From Symbiodinium microadriaticum (taxonomy: Eukaryota; Sar; Dinophyceae; Suessiales; Symbiodiniaceae), in NCBI GenBank assembly GCA_001939145.1, contig LSRX01000358.1, forward strand, positions 83,637 through 147,636: a DNA stretch of 64,000 bases, in the 5' to 3' direction. Numbering within the stretch: position 1 is the stretch's first letter; every line of letters begins with the position of its first letter. Made by a program: the position numbers and the translations under genes. Positions 33,086 through 45,600 of this stretch are shown here, one piece after another. The notes under the pieces were generated by a model, which was not told the DNA's origin, made no database searches, and saw nothing but the letters and a program-made list of their open reading frames with translations.

Positions 33086-33702
33086 TTGGGCGTTCCGGGC
33101 GCAGACTTTAGGTCGACGGGGTCTGTAAGGTTGGAACCCGAGGCACAGGAGCCCTAACGTCTCAACGTGACCCTTGCAATTTTAGGCTCTACGCTTGGGG
33201 TTCTGGCCAGAAAGCCCATATAGGTATCGTTCAAAGGCTCTGCGGCAAAAGGGTTCGCCCGGCGGGGCTGAGGGCTCGAGGCGGCAAGAGTTGGGGTTCA
33301 GAGTTCAGAATGCAATTCCGAAGAACTTTCTCAAGTCCTTGATGTTTGCGTTTACAGGGTGGGGATCCGTGGTCTTTGGCTGCCCTGAACTGTCAGCATG
33401 TTGGGCTTTTTGCAGATCCAGCTTCGTGGGACTGCACGGCTTTAATGTTTCAGAGCCTCAGGGCTTCTGAAACCATACGGATCTCAGAACTTCGCGCTGA
33501 AGTTTGAGACCCACGTGTCCTGACGCCAAAGCTTGAAGCTCCAACTGGCATCCAAGTAACGCGTAGAGCCCTCGACCCCCCAATACCCTTTACCGGATCT
33601 CCATTCGAACTGGATCTGTCGGTTTAGAGCGGAACACCCAAGGCCATGTAGCAGGCTTCCATCCGGAAAGTGTTTTCCATCCTAAAGCCCGGGCCCTCTG
33701 AG

Positions 33703-33781
33703 ACCAGCCACATGCGAGCCAGGTTCCAGTGCAGCCTCTCCTGCATCAGTCGCGCCGGCGCAATTTCTGATTCTGCTGAAG
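33703..33781 (+). CDS. orphan exon (TSHMRARFQCSLSCISRAGA)
   Basis: After ccctctgag the frame reads TSHMRARFQCSLSCISRAGA then ISDSAE. It ends in phase 1 at a GT (g|GTTTTTGC). It sits at a C-rich to G-rich switch. Family unknown. Confidence 0.5.
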
Positions 33782-34141
33782 GTTTTTGCATGTAGGATTA
33801 GAGATCCGAGAAAGTGGTCCTGCGTCAAGGATAGGGCAGAAGGTTCTTGCGTAGGTTTGTAGTAGAATGTACTTGTGGCGCCCATATTAGTGTGTTCTGA
33901 TTTCCAGATACTGTAGATATTATCAGCGGTGCGCGCAGCAACAGGAAAACTATAAGCAACCATAGCAAAAGCACTTGCCCCATGGTGAGCCTATACTTCA
34001 CCCAAAACCCCAAACCCTAAACCTCCTCGCAAGAGGAACGGTCACCTGTTCAGGGTTTTGGGCCTCGGGTCGCAACGAGGATTCTCGGATACATGCTTCT
34101 AACTTCTACCAGCTTGTAATCATTGAGGAACCTAGCTGTGG

Positions 34142-34330
34142 TAGGTCTGCAGACTCGTCTGTATGTATGCATGCGTGCACGCATGCGTGGATGCATTTCA
34201 GTCTGTCTGTCCGTCCGTCCGTCCGTCTGTCTGTCTGTCTGTCTGTCTGTCGATAGATAGAAAAGTCGGTTCTAGATAGACAGATAGACAGACAGATGCA
34301 CAGACGGATAGATAGCAGGTGGTATGACGT
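34142..34330. repeat. GTCT/GATA tetranucleotide microsatellite
   Basis: Runs of gcatgcgt, gtctgtcc and agatagac. The - strand Arg/Thr/Asp-rich frame is spurious. Confidence 0.85.
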
Positions 34331-34741
34331 CCATATGTCGCAATTTCCACGCAGCCCCTTCATGGGAGCCCAGAAACCCTCATCCAAACCCGCATGCTGT
34401 GACTCCGCTTTGCCAACAAACCCTTGTATAAGTAAGGGGCTCCAAGGTTGTTTATAGGATGTTAGGCAGGGATTAGAAAGGTTCATAGGGGTCTGAATGC
34501 AGACCCCTCAGCGACGGGGATCCTAACGGGTCCTAACGTTGAGGCATGTTTATCATTCGCAACTCTACATTATCCGTGCCCGAAAAGCTCGGAAGGCTCC
34601 TTGCAAAGCCTGTCGTATGCCCCCGAGCTCTAGTCTACAGGAGTTGACTGAGGCACAACGATACTGCAAAGAGACTTGACCTAAGCCCTGAGCCTTAAAT
34701 TCTGAACCCACCCCCAAATCCTACAGTCTCAAGGCTTCCAG

Positions 34742-34840
34742 ATCTATGTTCTGGCCTTGGCGCTGGCTGTCGCGGGCACCATCTACATGGGCCTCGAGGG
34801 GCCTGAGGCCGGGGACCTTGTTCGCAGGCTCAACTGCAGC
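34742..34840 (+). CDS. exon with one membrane segment
   Basis: The acceptor cttccag opens IYVLALALAVAGTIYMGLEG and then PEAGDLVRRLNCSSH. A single membrane helix is followed by an amphipathic tail. The frame stays open to a TAG at 34868 through a CAC/CTG-rich tract. Family unknown. Confidence 0.45.
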
Positions 34841-35198
34841 AGCCACGGCCAACACCACCACCACTTCTAGTCGACGTGGAAGGCGACGACAACGACGACG
34901 ACTGCTGCTGCAACTGCTGCTGCAGCTACTGCTACTGTGATTTCTGCTACGTTCGCTCAAGGGTGATGACTCCGCTGACACCGTTCCATGAAGCAGGTTG
35001 TGCTGGAACTAGACTCTAGGCCCTGACCCCCTCTACAAAGAATCTGTCAGTCTCTGAAAAGAGTCTTCAACTCAGAGGTGAACACATTGTTGCTTAGAGC
35101 AGCTAAAATAGTAAACTCACGGACTCTCGTCCTCGAATCTGAAAGCCCGAAACCCTTCACGCACAGCTTCTCAAATCCTGAACCCTTCACGCCCAAAG

Positions 35199-35375
35199 AA
35201 GAGCTAGACCCATCGCCTGCTGAGCCCTTATCCATCGACGTCCTTTCATGGGCGTCCCGGACAATGACCGATCGAATGCTCTTATAGGGGAGTGATGAGG
35301 GACCTCTCCACGCTCAGAGACTCACAGGTACAGCTGGGCGCCTTTGACCTCTGGACGCAGGCATTGAACGCTGTT
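35199..35375 (+). CDS. two adjacent exon-like frames
   Basis: 35199-35284 reads EELDPSPAEPLSIDVLSWAS and then RTMTDRMLL before a TAG. 35293-35375 reads MMRDLSTLRDSQVQLGAFDL then WTQALNA. The second resembles helical-repeat (PPR-like) composition, but this is only an impression. Splicing between them is unresolved. Confidence 0.35.
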
Positions 35376-36195
35376 TTCGGAGGTTGCGGGGGCTGGGGCT
35401 TCGGGCTATGGCTTTGGCGTGTCGCTCGGGATTTGTTCTTTCGAGATGTGTGGCTTTATGGGTTGAAGGCTAGTTTGGACATCGAGCTACAGCTCTTGTG
35501 GAGTTAGTCGGATCTCATGTGGATTTCCGTAAGGAGATTCATTTAAGTTACCATGAGTCCAGAAGTCCATGATCAAGAAACCATCGTTTGTGCCACGTAC
35601 CCCTAGTGCGATAGCTGCAATTGAAGTTTGGGCTTGCTTTCCAGCTGGAAAGTCAACCGTGACCCAAGCCCCAAACCAAAGAAGCCTCTGCTCTGTAACC
35701 CTGATCCGCAAGCCCGACCGCCCCCTATTCTGAGTCCCTGTTTGGTGTAGTACAGTCCATTATATAATGGTGTACTTTGTTCGGGTATTGCATATTCCGT
35801 TTTAGCCTATTTCTTTCGTGGTGCGCAAGGTGCAAAAACCTGGCTCCCAAGACTCCCGCTACTTTGCCTTCGCGCGTCGATCGGCGCTGGCAGGGGCCTC
35901 CGGTACCGTCCTACACTTTTGCTGGGCGGCACTCTAAACGAGGGCCCCTACCAAACTGCCTCGTTTCAAGCTGCCTTTTTGTGTTGCGAGCTCGATAGAT
36001 AGGTACAGCAGATACAGTAGGTAGGTAGCTAGATACACAGATTGTTAGGCATGGAGACCCGAGGCTTCACGGATACAGTGACTTCTGCAAGCCTGACCCC
36101 AAAGACCGAATCTGAAGCTGTAAACCGATGAACCCCAAACCCTGAACCAGAGAGCAAACACTGAGGGGCTGCGTCACGCACTCCCCCTCGGGCCA

Positions 36196-36299
36196 GCAAA
36201 TGCGAGTGCCGTTGCGCCCAGACTTTGCCAACGACTGGATGTCTTCCGGGTTTGAAGGGGAGGTGGTGAGACTGCCGAGCTGCAGCCCGAAGCCAAAGT
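36196..36299 (+). CDS. possible exon (MRVPLRPDFANDWMSSGFEG)
   Basis: The frame reads QQMRVPLRPDFANDWMSSG and then FEGEVVRLPSCSPKPK. The opposite strand carries a 184-codon open frame over 36174-36728, so the strand is a judgement based on composition. Confidence 0.35.
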
Positions 36300-36388
36300 G
36301 ATCAAGAGCTTTGTTTCATTTGGTGTGTGGGTGCTGGTTTCTTCGGTGTTTCGATGATCTGATGATGCTGCGGATCCCATCTTTGAAG

Positions 36389-36545
36389 GGCGTTCGGCTC
36401 CAGGGGAGCCCTGCATCGTGAACTTGATCAACGAAAGCCCCGGGGCCCCAAGACCTGAAGCCCGAGACTTCAAAGCTTCCGAAACGGCCAAGGCGGCCAG
36501 ACAATGGCACAGCATCGAGCTGTTTTGGGAGTGCCTTGGCCAGGG
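36389..36545 (+). CDS. possible exon(s) (AARQWHSIELFWECLGQ)
   Basis: The frame includes GEPCIVNLINESP and, after a C-rich patch, AKAARQWHSIELFWECLGQ. The second piece (36497-36543) is the better-supported exon, with gccaag before it and G-rich DNA after it. The - strand alternative is noted at 36196. Confidence 0.4.
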
Positions 36546-37077
36546 GCAACAGAGGGGGGCCGTTCGGCCTGATTGAAGTGTAGGGTTAGGGGCCTTTGGC
36601 CTTTGGGAGGCTGCAGGGTTAGCAGCTTGTGGTGCATCCAAGTGAGGGAGATGTGATAAGCAATGTTTTGGGGTGTCCCCTGATGATGTCCCCTTCATAG
36701 TCCCTGTTTCAGCATACGAAGTACCCACGAGATCCTCTTCTAATGGTTATGGCGCCTGTTGGGGCAACTCTGAGCCCCCCAAGCAGAGCTTCAAGGGTAG
36801 AGTTTGGGGTTTCGGGTGTTCGGTGTGGGGGCAGTGTTCTGCTTGAATGTTTTGGGACTATCTGAAACCTGAGTGTTCCCCCCCAAAGCCCTAAATGCTT
36901 TACTCGACGCCTTAAGCCCTCACCATTACACCTCAAGCCCGAACGCGCAACCCCAAACGTTCAACACCCTCCAAGCTTGCAGCATAAAGCCCCACACCCG
37001 CACAGGCTCGACCCTAAATCCTTCAAGGCAAGTCCCAACCAGAATGGGTTTTTTTGGGCTGAGGATGGGCGCTTCGG

Positions 37078-37116
37078 AAGAGCAGAAGCTTCAGGACCCT
37101 GTTGCCGAGCTAAGTC
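37078..37116 (+). CDS. short exon candidate (EEQKLQDPVAELSL)
   Basis: The frame EEQKLQDPVAELSL lies between a long C-rich run (36880-37030) and G-rich DNA. Confidence 0.35.
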
Positions 37117-37630
37117 TTAGGGGGTTTGTGTGAGGGTTCTCGGAGTTGTATGATTTTTGTGTGAAGTTTTTTGTTTTGTTCAAAGGGGTATTCAGGGTTG
37201 TTTGTTACGATTCTTATCGGATGTTGTAGGGTTTCTTTGAGGTCTTGCGTTTCAATTGAGCTCTGAGGGCTTCAGTTTACCAGGATTGGGGGCATACAGT
37301 GAATGCTGTTTTCCTTGTCATGGCCTAAAGTTGGCTCCTTGGCCGAAAACCCAGCGTTTACGGCAGAGCTTATGAAGGCCTTAGCACTACAAGGTTTTCT
37401 GGATTTTGTTCTTTTCCGACTTCGAAGGGTCAGGGGGGTTGGTTGTATCAGGATTTGTGATGCGGTGAAAGCAGTTTAAGTCAAAGGCGCACCAAACCCC
37501 CCCAAGTTTTGGCAGCCTGAACCTGACAAGCCATAAACCCACAGCATACATCTGAAAAGGCCCCTGAAAGCCTGTTAGCCCGAAGCCCCAGGCCCTGGAC
37601 CTTACATTACACCGGTCACAAGCCTCGGAG

Positions 37631-37717
37631 GACTTTCAGCCCGAAGTCATCAGTGACGCCTACATGTCCCGAGTCCATGCGGCCGAGGCAGGGCACGTGT
37701 GTGCTTACGATAGGATG
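37631..37717 (+). CDS. orphan exon (DFQPEVISDAYMSRVHAAEA)
   Basis: After cctcggag the frame reads DFQPEVISDAYMSRVHAAEA then GHVCAYDRM. It is followed by GAGGGTTCGG and a long TTTAGGG-like run. It is one of the cleanest exons in the window. The donor is probably GA. Family unknown. Confidence 0.55.
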
Positions 37718-38189
37718 GAGGGTTCGGTGCTTTCGGGGTTTAGGTTGTCAGGTTTGGGGATTTAGGGGTTGGGGGTTTAGGGTTAGTCAGACATGCGCCG
37801 GCTAGTGTAAGGCATAAGGTCTGCTGCCTGCTCGGAGATGCTACTTCCGACCGCCGCAGTCTCCCTGCCCATTCTTGCAATGACATGAGACTCATCAACC
37901 CTGAAGCTTGATGAAGATAAATGAGAGCAAAGTGTCTCTATCTCTCGAACTGGTGAAAGGCGGAAAGACAAAGCCAGCAACCCTAAACCCGAAAACCCTA
38001 GTCCAAAGTAAGCCGTGAGCATCCCAAGCATTAAGTTCCCAAAGTGACCCGAACCTTAAATCAAAGTAAACACTCAGAGGCCTATGCCAGGGTAATCCAA
38101 CATGCCCTCAGGACCTAAACTGTAATCAAGAGAGCCCCATTCCTTAGCTCCCGAACCCTACTAGCCTACACTCTCAAGAATCCCGAACG

Positions 38190-38242
38190 GGGATCCGGGC
38201 ATAGGTGACATCGACCTCTTGAGCAATGACTCTAACTTGAGC
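38190..38242 (+). CDS. short exon candidate (GIGDIDLLSNDSNLS)
   Basis: The frame GDPGIGDIDLLSNDSNLS runs to a TGA. It is preceded by C-rich DNA, with G-rich DNA from 38290. Confidence 0.3.
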
Positions 38243-38654
38243 TGAAGATGTTCCTTAATCCGCAGTCCTCAAGAAGCTCCCTGCATCGTACATCTTGAGG
38301 GTTGTGGGGTTGAGTGACTTTGGGTGTTAGGGTTGTTGGGGGGTTTCGCTTTTAGGGTTTTTAGGGTTCGGGCTTAGGGTGTCATCCCAGGGAATTTGCT
38401 TTCCAAGCGCGCGATGCAGGGCCAATCCCTGCAGTCGAGTATATTGCTGGTCTGCCCAAAAAGCAAAACGTCTAAACCCTTCAAATCCCGTAAAACCCCA
38501 ATCACCGTCAACACGACAGCTGTGAAACCCTGAGACCCCAAACCCCTTCCAACAAAATTGCTAGACCCGACAGGCCCTAAACCCCAGTAAACTCCTTGTA
38601 AAACTTTGAAGTGTGCCCGAAACCCTAAACCCGAAGCCCATTGACTTCGGCCAG

Positions 38655-38711
38655 GCCCAGGTGCAAGCGCTGACCGGCTGGAGTTCCTTCTGCAACGTCA
38701 CACCGGCAGAG
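38655..38711 (+). CDS. orphan exon (AQVQALTGWSSFCNVTPAE)
   Basis: The acceptor ttcggccag opens AQVQALTGWSSFCNVTPAE. The donor is gag|GTCCGATT. It sits on a CCCTAAA (38622) to TTTAGGG (38760) switch. Family unknown. Confidence 0.5.
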
Positions 38712-39209
38712 GTCCGATTCAGGGTTTCGGTCCCTGCTCACTGCCTCTCCCATGGCTGTTTTAGGGTTCAGGGCTTTGGGTTTCGTGTGGGAGCCAAACC
38801 GGGTCTGTTTAGAAGCTGCGGTTCGGCAAACAGCTCTGCTTTTATCCCGCCCGTCCCAACACACAGGTACCCCACATTCTCCTACATTTTTCGAAGTCGA
38901 CAATGATTGAAGTTTCATTCTGCAGAATGGATATGCTGCAATCTTAAAGAGGTAGTGATCAGGCTTTGGCCTCATCGTGTCGCATTGGGGCATATCCATT
39001 TCCTTCAAGGTTTCGGGCGCGGCAGTGGGTTCCTTTATTCTTATCATTCTTACCCTATTGTACTATTACTAACACCCTCGTCCCTAACTAAGCCCTATTT
39101 CTTTTGGTGGTTGTGGGTTCGGGTGCTTTTTGCAGCTCAGCTCCCGGCTCAACAAACCCAGCCCGAAAACATCCTGTGGCAATTCCCTAGCACCCTAAAC
39201 ACCAAAATT

Positions 39210-39335
39210 CTACATCCCTAAAGCTCTAAACCCTAAAACCCTAAAAAGGGACCCTGATTTAGAGAACTAGCCATAGCCCTAGACCCTAATCCCTAAACCC
39301 TACATCCCTAAAGCTCTAAACCTTAAAACCCGAAG
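39210..39335. repeat. direct repeat inside a CCCTAAA-like block
   Basis: tacatccctaaagctctaaa occurs at 39210 and again at 39301, 91 bases apart, within C/A-rich telomere-like DNA. Confidence 0.75.
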
Positions 39336-39794
39336 CCATAAACACCCACCATAATTCTCCACTTGTGGAAACCCTCACAAAAACTCCGTACATTGCTGTA
39401 AAGCCTCAAGAGGCCCTTGCAGAATGCATCATCAAGACTGTCCTCTTCTAAACGACAACAGTTTATTGCAGCCCTTTGAACAACCCTCCCACGAACCCGG
39501 AAAAAGCAAGGAACCCGAATCCGAACCCTCAACACCTTTAACTATCGCATACATCCCTACAAGGCTGCTCGCTGCTTCAAAAGCTGCAAGAGAAAAAGGA
39601 CATCAACGACAATGTACAACCCATAAGCGCAAGACATCCTATCAAGTCGGAGAAGCCCTACGCCGACGAGGAACAACAGGACTGCGACCCCCACAAAACC
39701 CTACACCTTACACCCTACAGCCCTGAACCCCAAACCCCAAGCGCCAACACCTACAACCCTAAGACCCTAAGACCGAAAGCCCAGAGCACACCAG

Positions 39795-39905
39795 GTGCAG
39801 TTCCTGTGCCGGCCCGGGGACTCCCTGCCGGCCTTGGCCTTTGGGACCTGGGAGGCGGCCACCCGCTTTCCCCTGTCGAAAAACGTGGAAATGAAGACAG
39901 CAAAC
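39795..39905 (+). CDS. exon, possibly terminal (VQFLCRPGDSLPALAFGTWE)
   Basis: The acceptor caccag opens VQFLCRPGDSLPALAFGTWE and continues AATRFPLSKNVEMKTAN to a TAA at 39906. Upstream is a clean CCCTAAG/CCCAAACCC run. It may follow the exon at 38655. Family unknown. Confidence 0.5.
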
Positions 39906-39944
39906 TAAAGCAAATGAAGAGACAAGCAAGTAGATACATGAACA

Positions 39945-40192
39945 ATCTTACATGCATATGTATCAAATAGTCTATGTGCATATGTTGTAACATATGTACA
40001 TATGTATACATGCATATATGCATATATGCATATATGCATACATGCATATATGTATATATGCATATATACATATATGTGCATATGTATATATGTATATATG
40101 TATATACGTATATATGTATGTATGTATGTATGTATATATGTATATATGCATTTATGTGTATATGTATATGTATATGTATATACATACATATG

Positions 40193-40223
<31 letters not shown>

Positions 40224-40611
40224 ATACATATGTATATATGTATATATGTATTTATGTATTTATGTATTTATGTATTTATGTATTTATGTATATATGTATA
40301 TATATACGTATCTATGTATATATGTATATACGTATATATGTATATATGTATATATGCATATATGCATAAAGACATACACACGCACAAATATATATATATA
40401 TATATATCTATATCTATATATCTATATATATCCATATATATATATATCTATATATCTATATCTAATTATATATATATATATCTATGCTTATATCTATATC
40501 TAAATCCACATCTATATCTATATCTGTATCTACAACCATATCTATATCTATATTTATATGTACATGTATATGTATATGTGTATTATATGTTTATGTGTAT
40601 ATGTATATGTG

Positions 40612-40671
<60 letters not shown>

Positions 40672-41215
40672 CATGTTTATGTATATAGGTTTATGCTTGT
40701 ATGTAGGTATATATGTGTATACATGTATATATTTGTGTGTATATGCACATATGTACATGTATGTATGTTTGTATGTACACTATATGTGTGTATGCATGTA
40801 TGTGTATATATATATATATATATATATGCACACATGTGCCTATCTACCTGCCTAATCTATCTATCCATCAATCCATCCATCCATCGATCTATCTATCTAG
40901 CTATCTATCTAGCTATCTAGCTATGTAAGAATCTAACAATCTAACTATCTATCTATCTATCTATCCATCTATCCATTTATCCATCTGTCTATCTATCGGT
41001 CTACCTGTCTATCTGTCTATCTACCTATATAACTGTCTATCTATCCAGCTATCTAGCTATCTAGCTTTCTCTCTTTCTCTCTCTTTCTCTATCTAGATAG
41101 CTATTCAGCTATCCGTCTATTTATCTATCTATCTATCTATCTCTTGCTCTATCTATCTATCTGTCTATCTATCTATCTATCCATTACTCTGTCTATCTAC
41201 ACTATCTACATTTCT
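39945..41215. repeat. large compound microsatellite, (TATG)n then (CTAT)n
   Basis: 39945-40850 is built of TATG, TATA and TGCATA units. 40850-41215 is built of CTAT units with CCAT and TCTG variants. Six-frame Tyr/Ile/Met-rich frames up to 228 codons arise from it and are not genes. Confidence 0.95.
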
Positions 41216-41295
41216 GTATCCCCTCCTCCCGCCCGCCCAGACGAAATCTGGGATGGGAGGAGCCTGCTTCTGAATCGTTAAAATGGCTCGTGTGT

Positions 41296-41296
41296 G

Positions 41297-41356
<60 letters not shown>

Positions 41357-41600
41357 ATGGTGGTGGTGGTGGTGTTGTTGCTGTGGTCGCCGTCGTCGTG
41401 GTGATTGTGGCTGTGGTTTGTGGTTGGGGTTGTAGTTGCCGCAGTGGTTGCATTTAGTTTGGGGTTGCGTTTGGGTTTAGGGTTAGGGTTGGGGTTACGG
41501 TTGAGGTTGCGGTTGTTGTTGTTGCTGTTGTGGTGGTGGTGGTGGTGGTGGTGGTGGTGGCGGTGGCGGTGGTGGTGGTTGGTTGCTGTCATCGTTCGAG
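41296..41600. repeat. (CTG)n followed by (GGT)n/GTTGGGG tract
   Basis: About 20 CTG units (41296-41356) are followed by GGT/TGG repeats and a stretch with gtttagggttagggttgggg. It produces spurious poly-Gln/Ser/His frames. No exon is seen in 41600-42040. Confidence 0.9.
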
Positions 41601-42074
41601 GCGATTCATAATCCTTCTCGTTTGCTTCATAACTACATCAGAAGTGTCGTTCTCCAGTTTTCGCATTGCTGCCACGGTTTCGGTTTTGGGGTTTCCGGGC
41701 TGCAGCGATCCGGATCTTTCAAGGGATAGGGGGTTTCGATCGGAGCCTTAATTGTCAAGGATGCTTTTTGGAAGGGTTCCCAATACGGTTGTAGCGCGGT
41801 ATGCCACAAGACCTTTTTGTTTTTTGTCCAGGCCTGCCATGTTAAGACAAGAGCACAGGGAAGGCCATAGAAATGCAAGCTAAGCTCTAGCTTCTATCCC
41901 CTTAAGGTTTAGGGTCTAGGTCTTGGGGGTCTAGGGCTTAGTTCAAGGTGGAGGGTTTCGATTCTGGGATTCAAAGCCCAGGGCTTTCAGAAGGTTCCGC
42001 GATGTACGAAGTTTGAGCCTTTTGCAATAAGACTTGAGGACTCTGCTTTGATCTGGAATAGATATATGAAGAGA

Positions 42075-42430
42075 AGCCTTTCCGCTTCTGCACTGTTCTT
42101 CGGCCCTTCTACGGACTCAGCCGGAGAAGCTGAATGTTGCAGCAGGAGTTGCGAGGACAGAAGAGAGGTAGACGATGCCTTCAACGAGCTCGTGGCCATG
42201 GGGCGCCGATTGGGTTTGGGATCCTTCTACCTCTGCCCCTCCCTTCAGTCCCAAACCTTCAGCCCCCACAAACCAAGAGTCCACAAGGCCACGGGCGCCG
42301 GCCCGCCCCCAAGCGCCTTTTGCCCGAGCAGCCGCTCAACTTCCCTGGTATCTGCGGAAGGCGCCGAACTTCAACGAGCAGATTCTTGGGATGAAGTGGA
42401 AGGCGCGAGACGAGCTGAAGTTTCTCTAAT
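42075..42430 (+). CDS. possible exons in one frame
   Basis: One frame holds AECCSRSCEDRREVDDAFNE then LVAMGRRLG (to about 42215). Farther on it holds SAEGAELQRADSWDEVEGAR then RAEVSL (42340-42430). The stretch between looks intronic (ccttcagccccc). It could be the 3' end of a gene upstream of the secreted-protein gene. Confidence 0.35.
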
Positions 42431-42631
42431 CAGTCTAGGGGTGTTTTTGGGGGGCTCTACTTAGGCTACTTCTATCGACCTTGGTGGCAAGGGAGAATCC
42501 CAACAAACCCTCCTATGATCTCTTGTAGCCAGCATCTTGGGCATGATCGGGCGTTCCATGTCGCGGTTGCTGGAAGGCCCAAAGCGACCCTGCCCGAAAG
42601 CAATCCAGTCATCGGAGCTGCGCAGAGAGCC

Positions 42632-45600
42632 ATGCGTCCTTTCCTGGCTGTATTCTTTGCTGCGCTGGTGGATGCCAACATACTGACCTACGACACACTC
42701 CCTGTGAATTCAGCGGGTACGTGGTTTGGGTCAGGGCCTATGAGCTTATCTTGAGCAAGATTTTTGGTCGCTTGTTTCTTGTTGCTTCTCGTAGGATGCT
42801 TAGTGCCTGCTACTGTGGTCTTGTCGTTTGTCCGACTCTGAAGTCAACTACAGGCCGATGCAGGCAAAGTACGTCTGCTCAGACCCGAGCACCGATGCCG
42901 GTTTGGAGGAATGCCTCTCGGTTCTTCTCGCACCCAACGGCTACACCGGGGACTACTTGAAGCTGGTCTATGAACCGCCTGCCTTAACGTACAACGGCGC
43001 GCAGGCCTCAGTTGACGCGCAGACCATATGCTGTCCCTTTTTTGTGTCTTCTTGCATCACATGGTCGCGCTGTGTTCTGGAATTCGGCCGGTATCCCCGA
43101 CATGTAGACCCGAAATGAATACACTGTTCTAGCTGCTCTGTTCGGTGATGCGGCACGCTGAGACCAAATTCGACCTGGTGCGCGTCAATGGCTCCACCGT
43201 CAAAGTCCAAGTCGGACAATCAGTTCCCAGAATCTTGTCTGGTTTCTTGATGGTGTGTGTGTGTGTGTGCGTGTGTGTTTCGATGTCCCAAGACGCCTCT
43301 AAACTCTACGTCCAAGAGTAAGTTTTCCTCCTTCGAACAGCTTGAGCCCGAACTGAGTGATGGGCGGCATGAGCTCGGGGTCCGAATACCATGGCTTCCT
43401 GGTTGCCACGGACTTCGCGATGCCGTTTGAACCGACCAGAAGTTCACTCCAGATGATGCTGCCTGGCTGCTACGTACCAGGAACCCCACAGCTGCGTAAA
43501 CGAAGGAACGCTTGTGGCCTTGTCTAGAATGCGGGTTTGTCCGACATCCCTGAAGATAGAAACCCTATCCGTCGTAACTTTCCCTGAAACCCAGAGACCT
43601 GAAGCCCTAAAGATCCTGAAATCCCAAAACCCTGAGCCCAAGACCCGAAACAACCAAAGCCTTGACACCTCGACAGCAAACAAAACCTGAATCCCAAAGC
43701 CTTAGTGGTCGGATCTGGACGCACCCCAGGCTGGCACAGCTGATCGTCAGCGACGGCTTCACAGCAAGGCAGGCATCCGAGACTACACCGCAAAGCTTTG
43801 TCTCAATTGTTGAAGCTGCTGTATTCGGGTGAAGGCTTGACGAGGTTCCTTCAGTGGTGTTTTGGGCAGCTTGAGGTTTCTCGCGGTTTCAGTGAAACGG
43901 GAAGCCCGGCAAAAATGTACCAATACTGAGTCAAAGTATCCCTGAACAAGGTACCCTTTGATTTATATGCCCAGTTATATTGCAGCCTGGCGGGTGTTCG
44001 AGTGGGCCTGCTGCGCGGTTCTGAATTCAAGCAAGGCTACCTAAAACCCGCCAACCCCTCGTGGCTCCCTCAAAAAGGCACATGCACCCTACTTGAGGAC
44101 TCAGGGGTGGACTTTGGCACGGGTTGAGTCTCTGTGCTGGTAGTGGGGAATGCAGCGCGTCGTGATCTCTGCCGCCAGGTCCATGCCGCTGTTCACCTAC
44201 ACCAACGACGGTGCGACTGTCAGCTGTTCCTAATAAACCTTTTCTTTTGCTCAGGAAGGCTAAGCCCGAAAGGCCCCAAAAAGCCCTAGACCTTCAGAGC
44301 CCTCCAAAAATACCGCATTGAGCGATGGGAATGGTCGAAGTTACGTTTGGTCGTTTTCTCATCCCAGGATTGATGACGACGGATGCCTGGGGATGGTGAA
44401 CAACACCCCTGGCTTTAATGCCGACACGCTTGCAGAGAAGTGCCCAGACGTGAAGAATCTCACCAGCGGGATGTACAAGTACCCCAGTCTTGAATGTGCC
44501 TTTGCTTTGGTGTAGATGATGGTACATATACTAGGTGCGAGTCTTTGAACTTCCATACCAGAGCACAGGTACACCTTCATTGCTTACCAGGACCCAAGTT
44601 TCGATTGGCCGAACTCCACTCTCACTTTCCGGAACAGGGTCGAGGTTGGCGTCTTCTCCACGATCACCATCAACTCGGACAAGACTCTCGACACCATCGG
44701 TTCAACAGCAGTCTCGAAGATCCGCTTCGAGGATAGCTCGAACTCCAGCATGTACCTCGAAATCGAGCTGCCGACTGTGGTGACCACCGGTCGCAAGGAT
44801 TCCCAGAAGTCAGATGCAAACGGTGCCACTGTGACGGTGACTGGGGTCTTGTTGGGCAATGTAGATGAAGTTGTCACAGCAGAGAAAGCAGATTTGTTAC
44901 CTTACCGCAGGTCCCCAGTTCTGGTAATTATGACATGAGTTCCTTGACAAGAGCCCTACAAATCCCAAAATATGATCACGTTGAAGCTTTTGAGGACACC
45001 TCCAAACACCCGATAGAGCCCCGATGAATTCTCTACAGCACCTGAAAAATCCTAGATCACAAAGCTCCTGAGGTTTTAGGAGCTCCAAACCTTACCAGTC
45101 CCAAGCCCTTTAAAAAGTTGAGAGAAGCCCTAAAACGGTCTAGTAGAAGCAGTATCGGGGCCCATAGGTGTTGGGTTTCTGCTCTTGCCTGGGCTCTCAG
45201 AAGGGCTGAGAAAAGCAGTTGTTGAGGGCTCAGGGCCCTTCGGGACTCTTCGGGACTTTAGGGACTTTAGGGACTTTAGGGACTTTAGGATTGCTGATCT
45301 ACGTCCACTGGGTTTTTCAATCTTTGGGGCTTCGGGCTCTTAGAGTCTTAGGCTTCAGGGTTTAGGGTTTCTCATCTTCGAGCCCTTGTAGTCCCAAGTG
45401 CCAGCACAATCCCCACCGCGCCGACCGTGACGACCCTGATGACCATGATGCCCACGACGACGACCACGACGACCGCGACCACCACCACCGACAGATCAAG
45501 ACCACTTCGACAACCAGGAGACCATGAAACGACCACTAGGAGACCAACAGCAAACCACCCAGAGACCGCAAGGACACCAGGACACCACGTCCAAAGTGAT

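Noticed and set aside
36174..36728. 184-codon - strand open frame
   Set aside because: Composition (Ser/Pro/Thr-rich without motifs) is weaker than the two + strand exon frames over the same bases; not fully excluded.
38907..38975. Beta-trefoil-like frame KFHSAEW
   Set aside because: Only a few residues agree with ALHSAEWNRF and the rest of the module is absent.
39974..40928. Tyr/Ile/Met-rich open frames up to 228 codons
   Set aside because: They come from TATG/TATA repeats.
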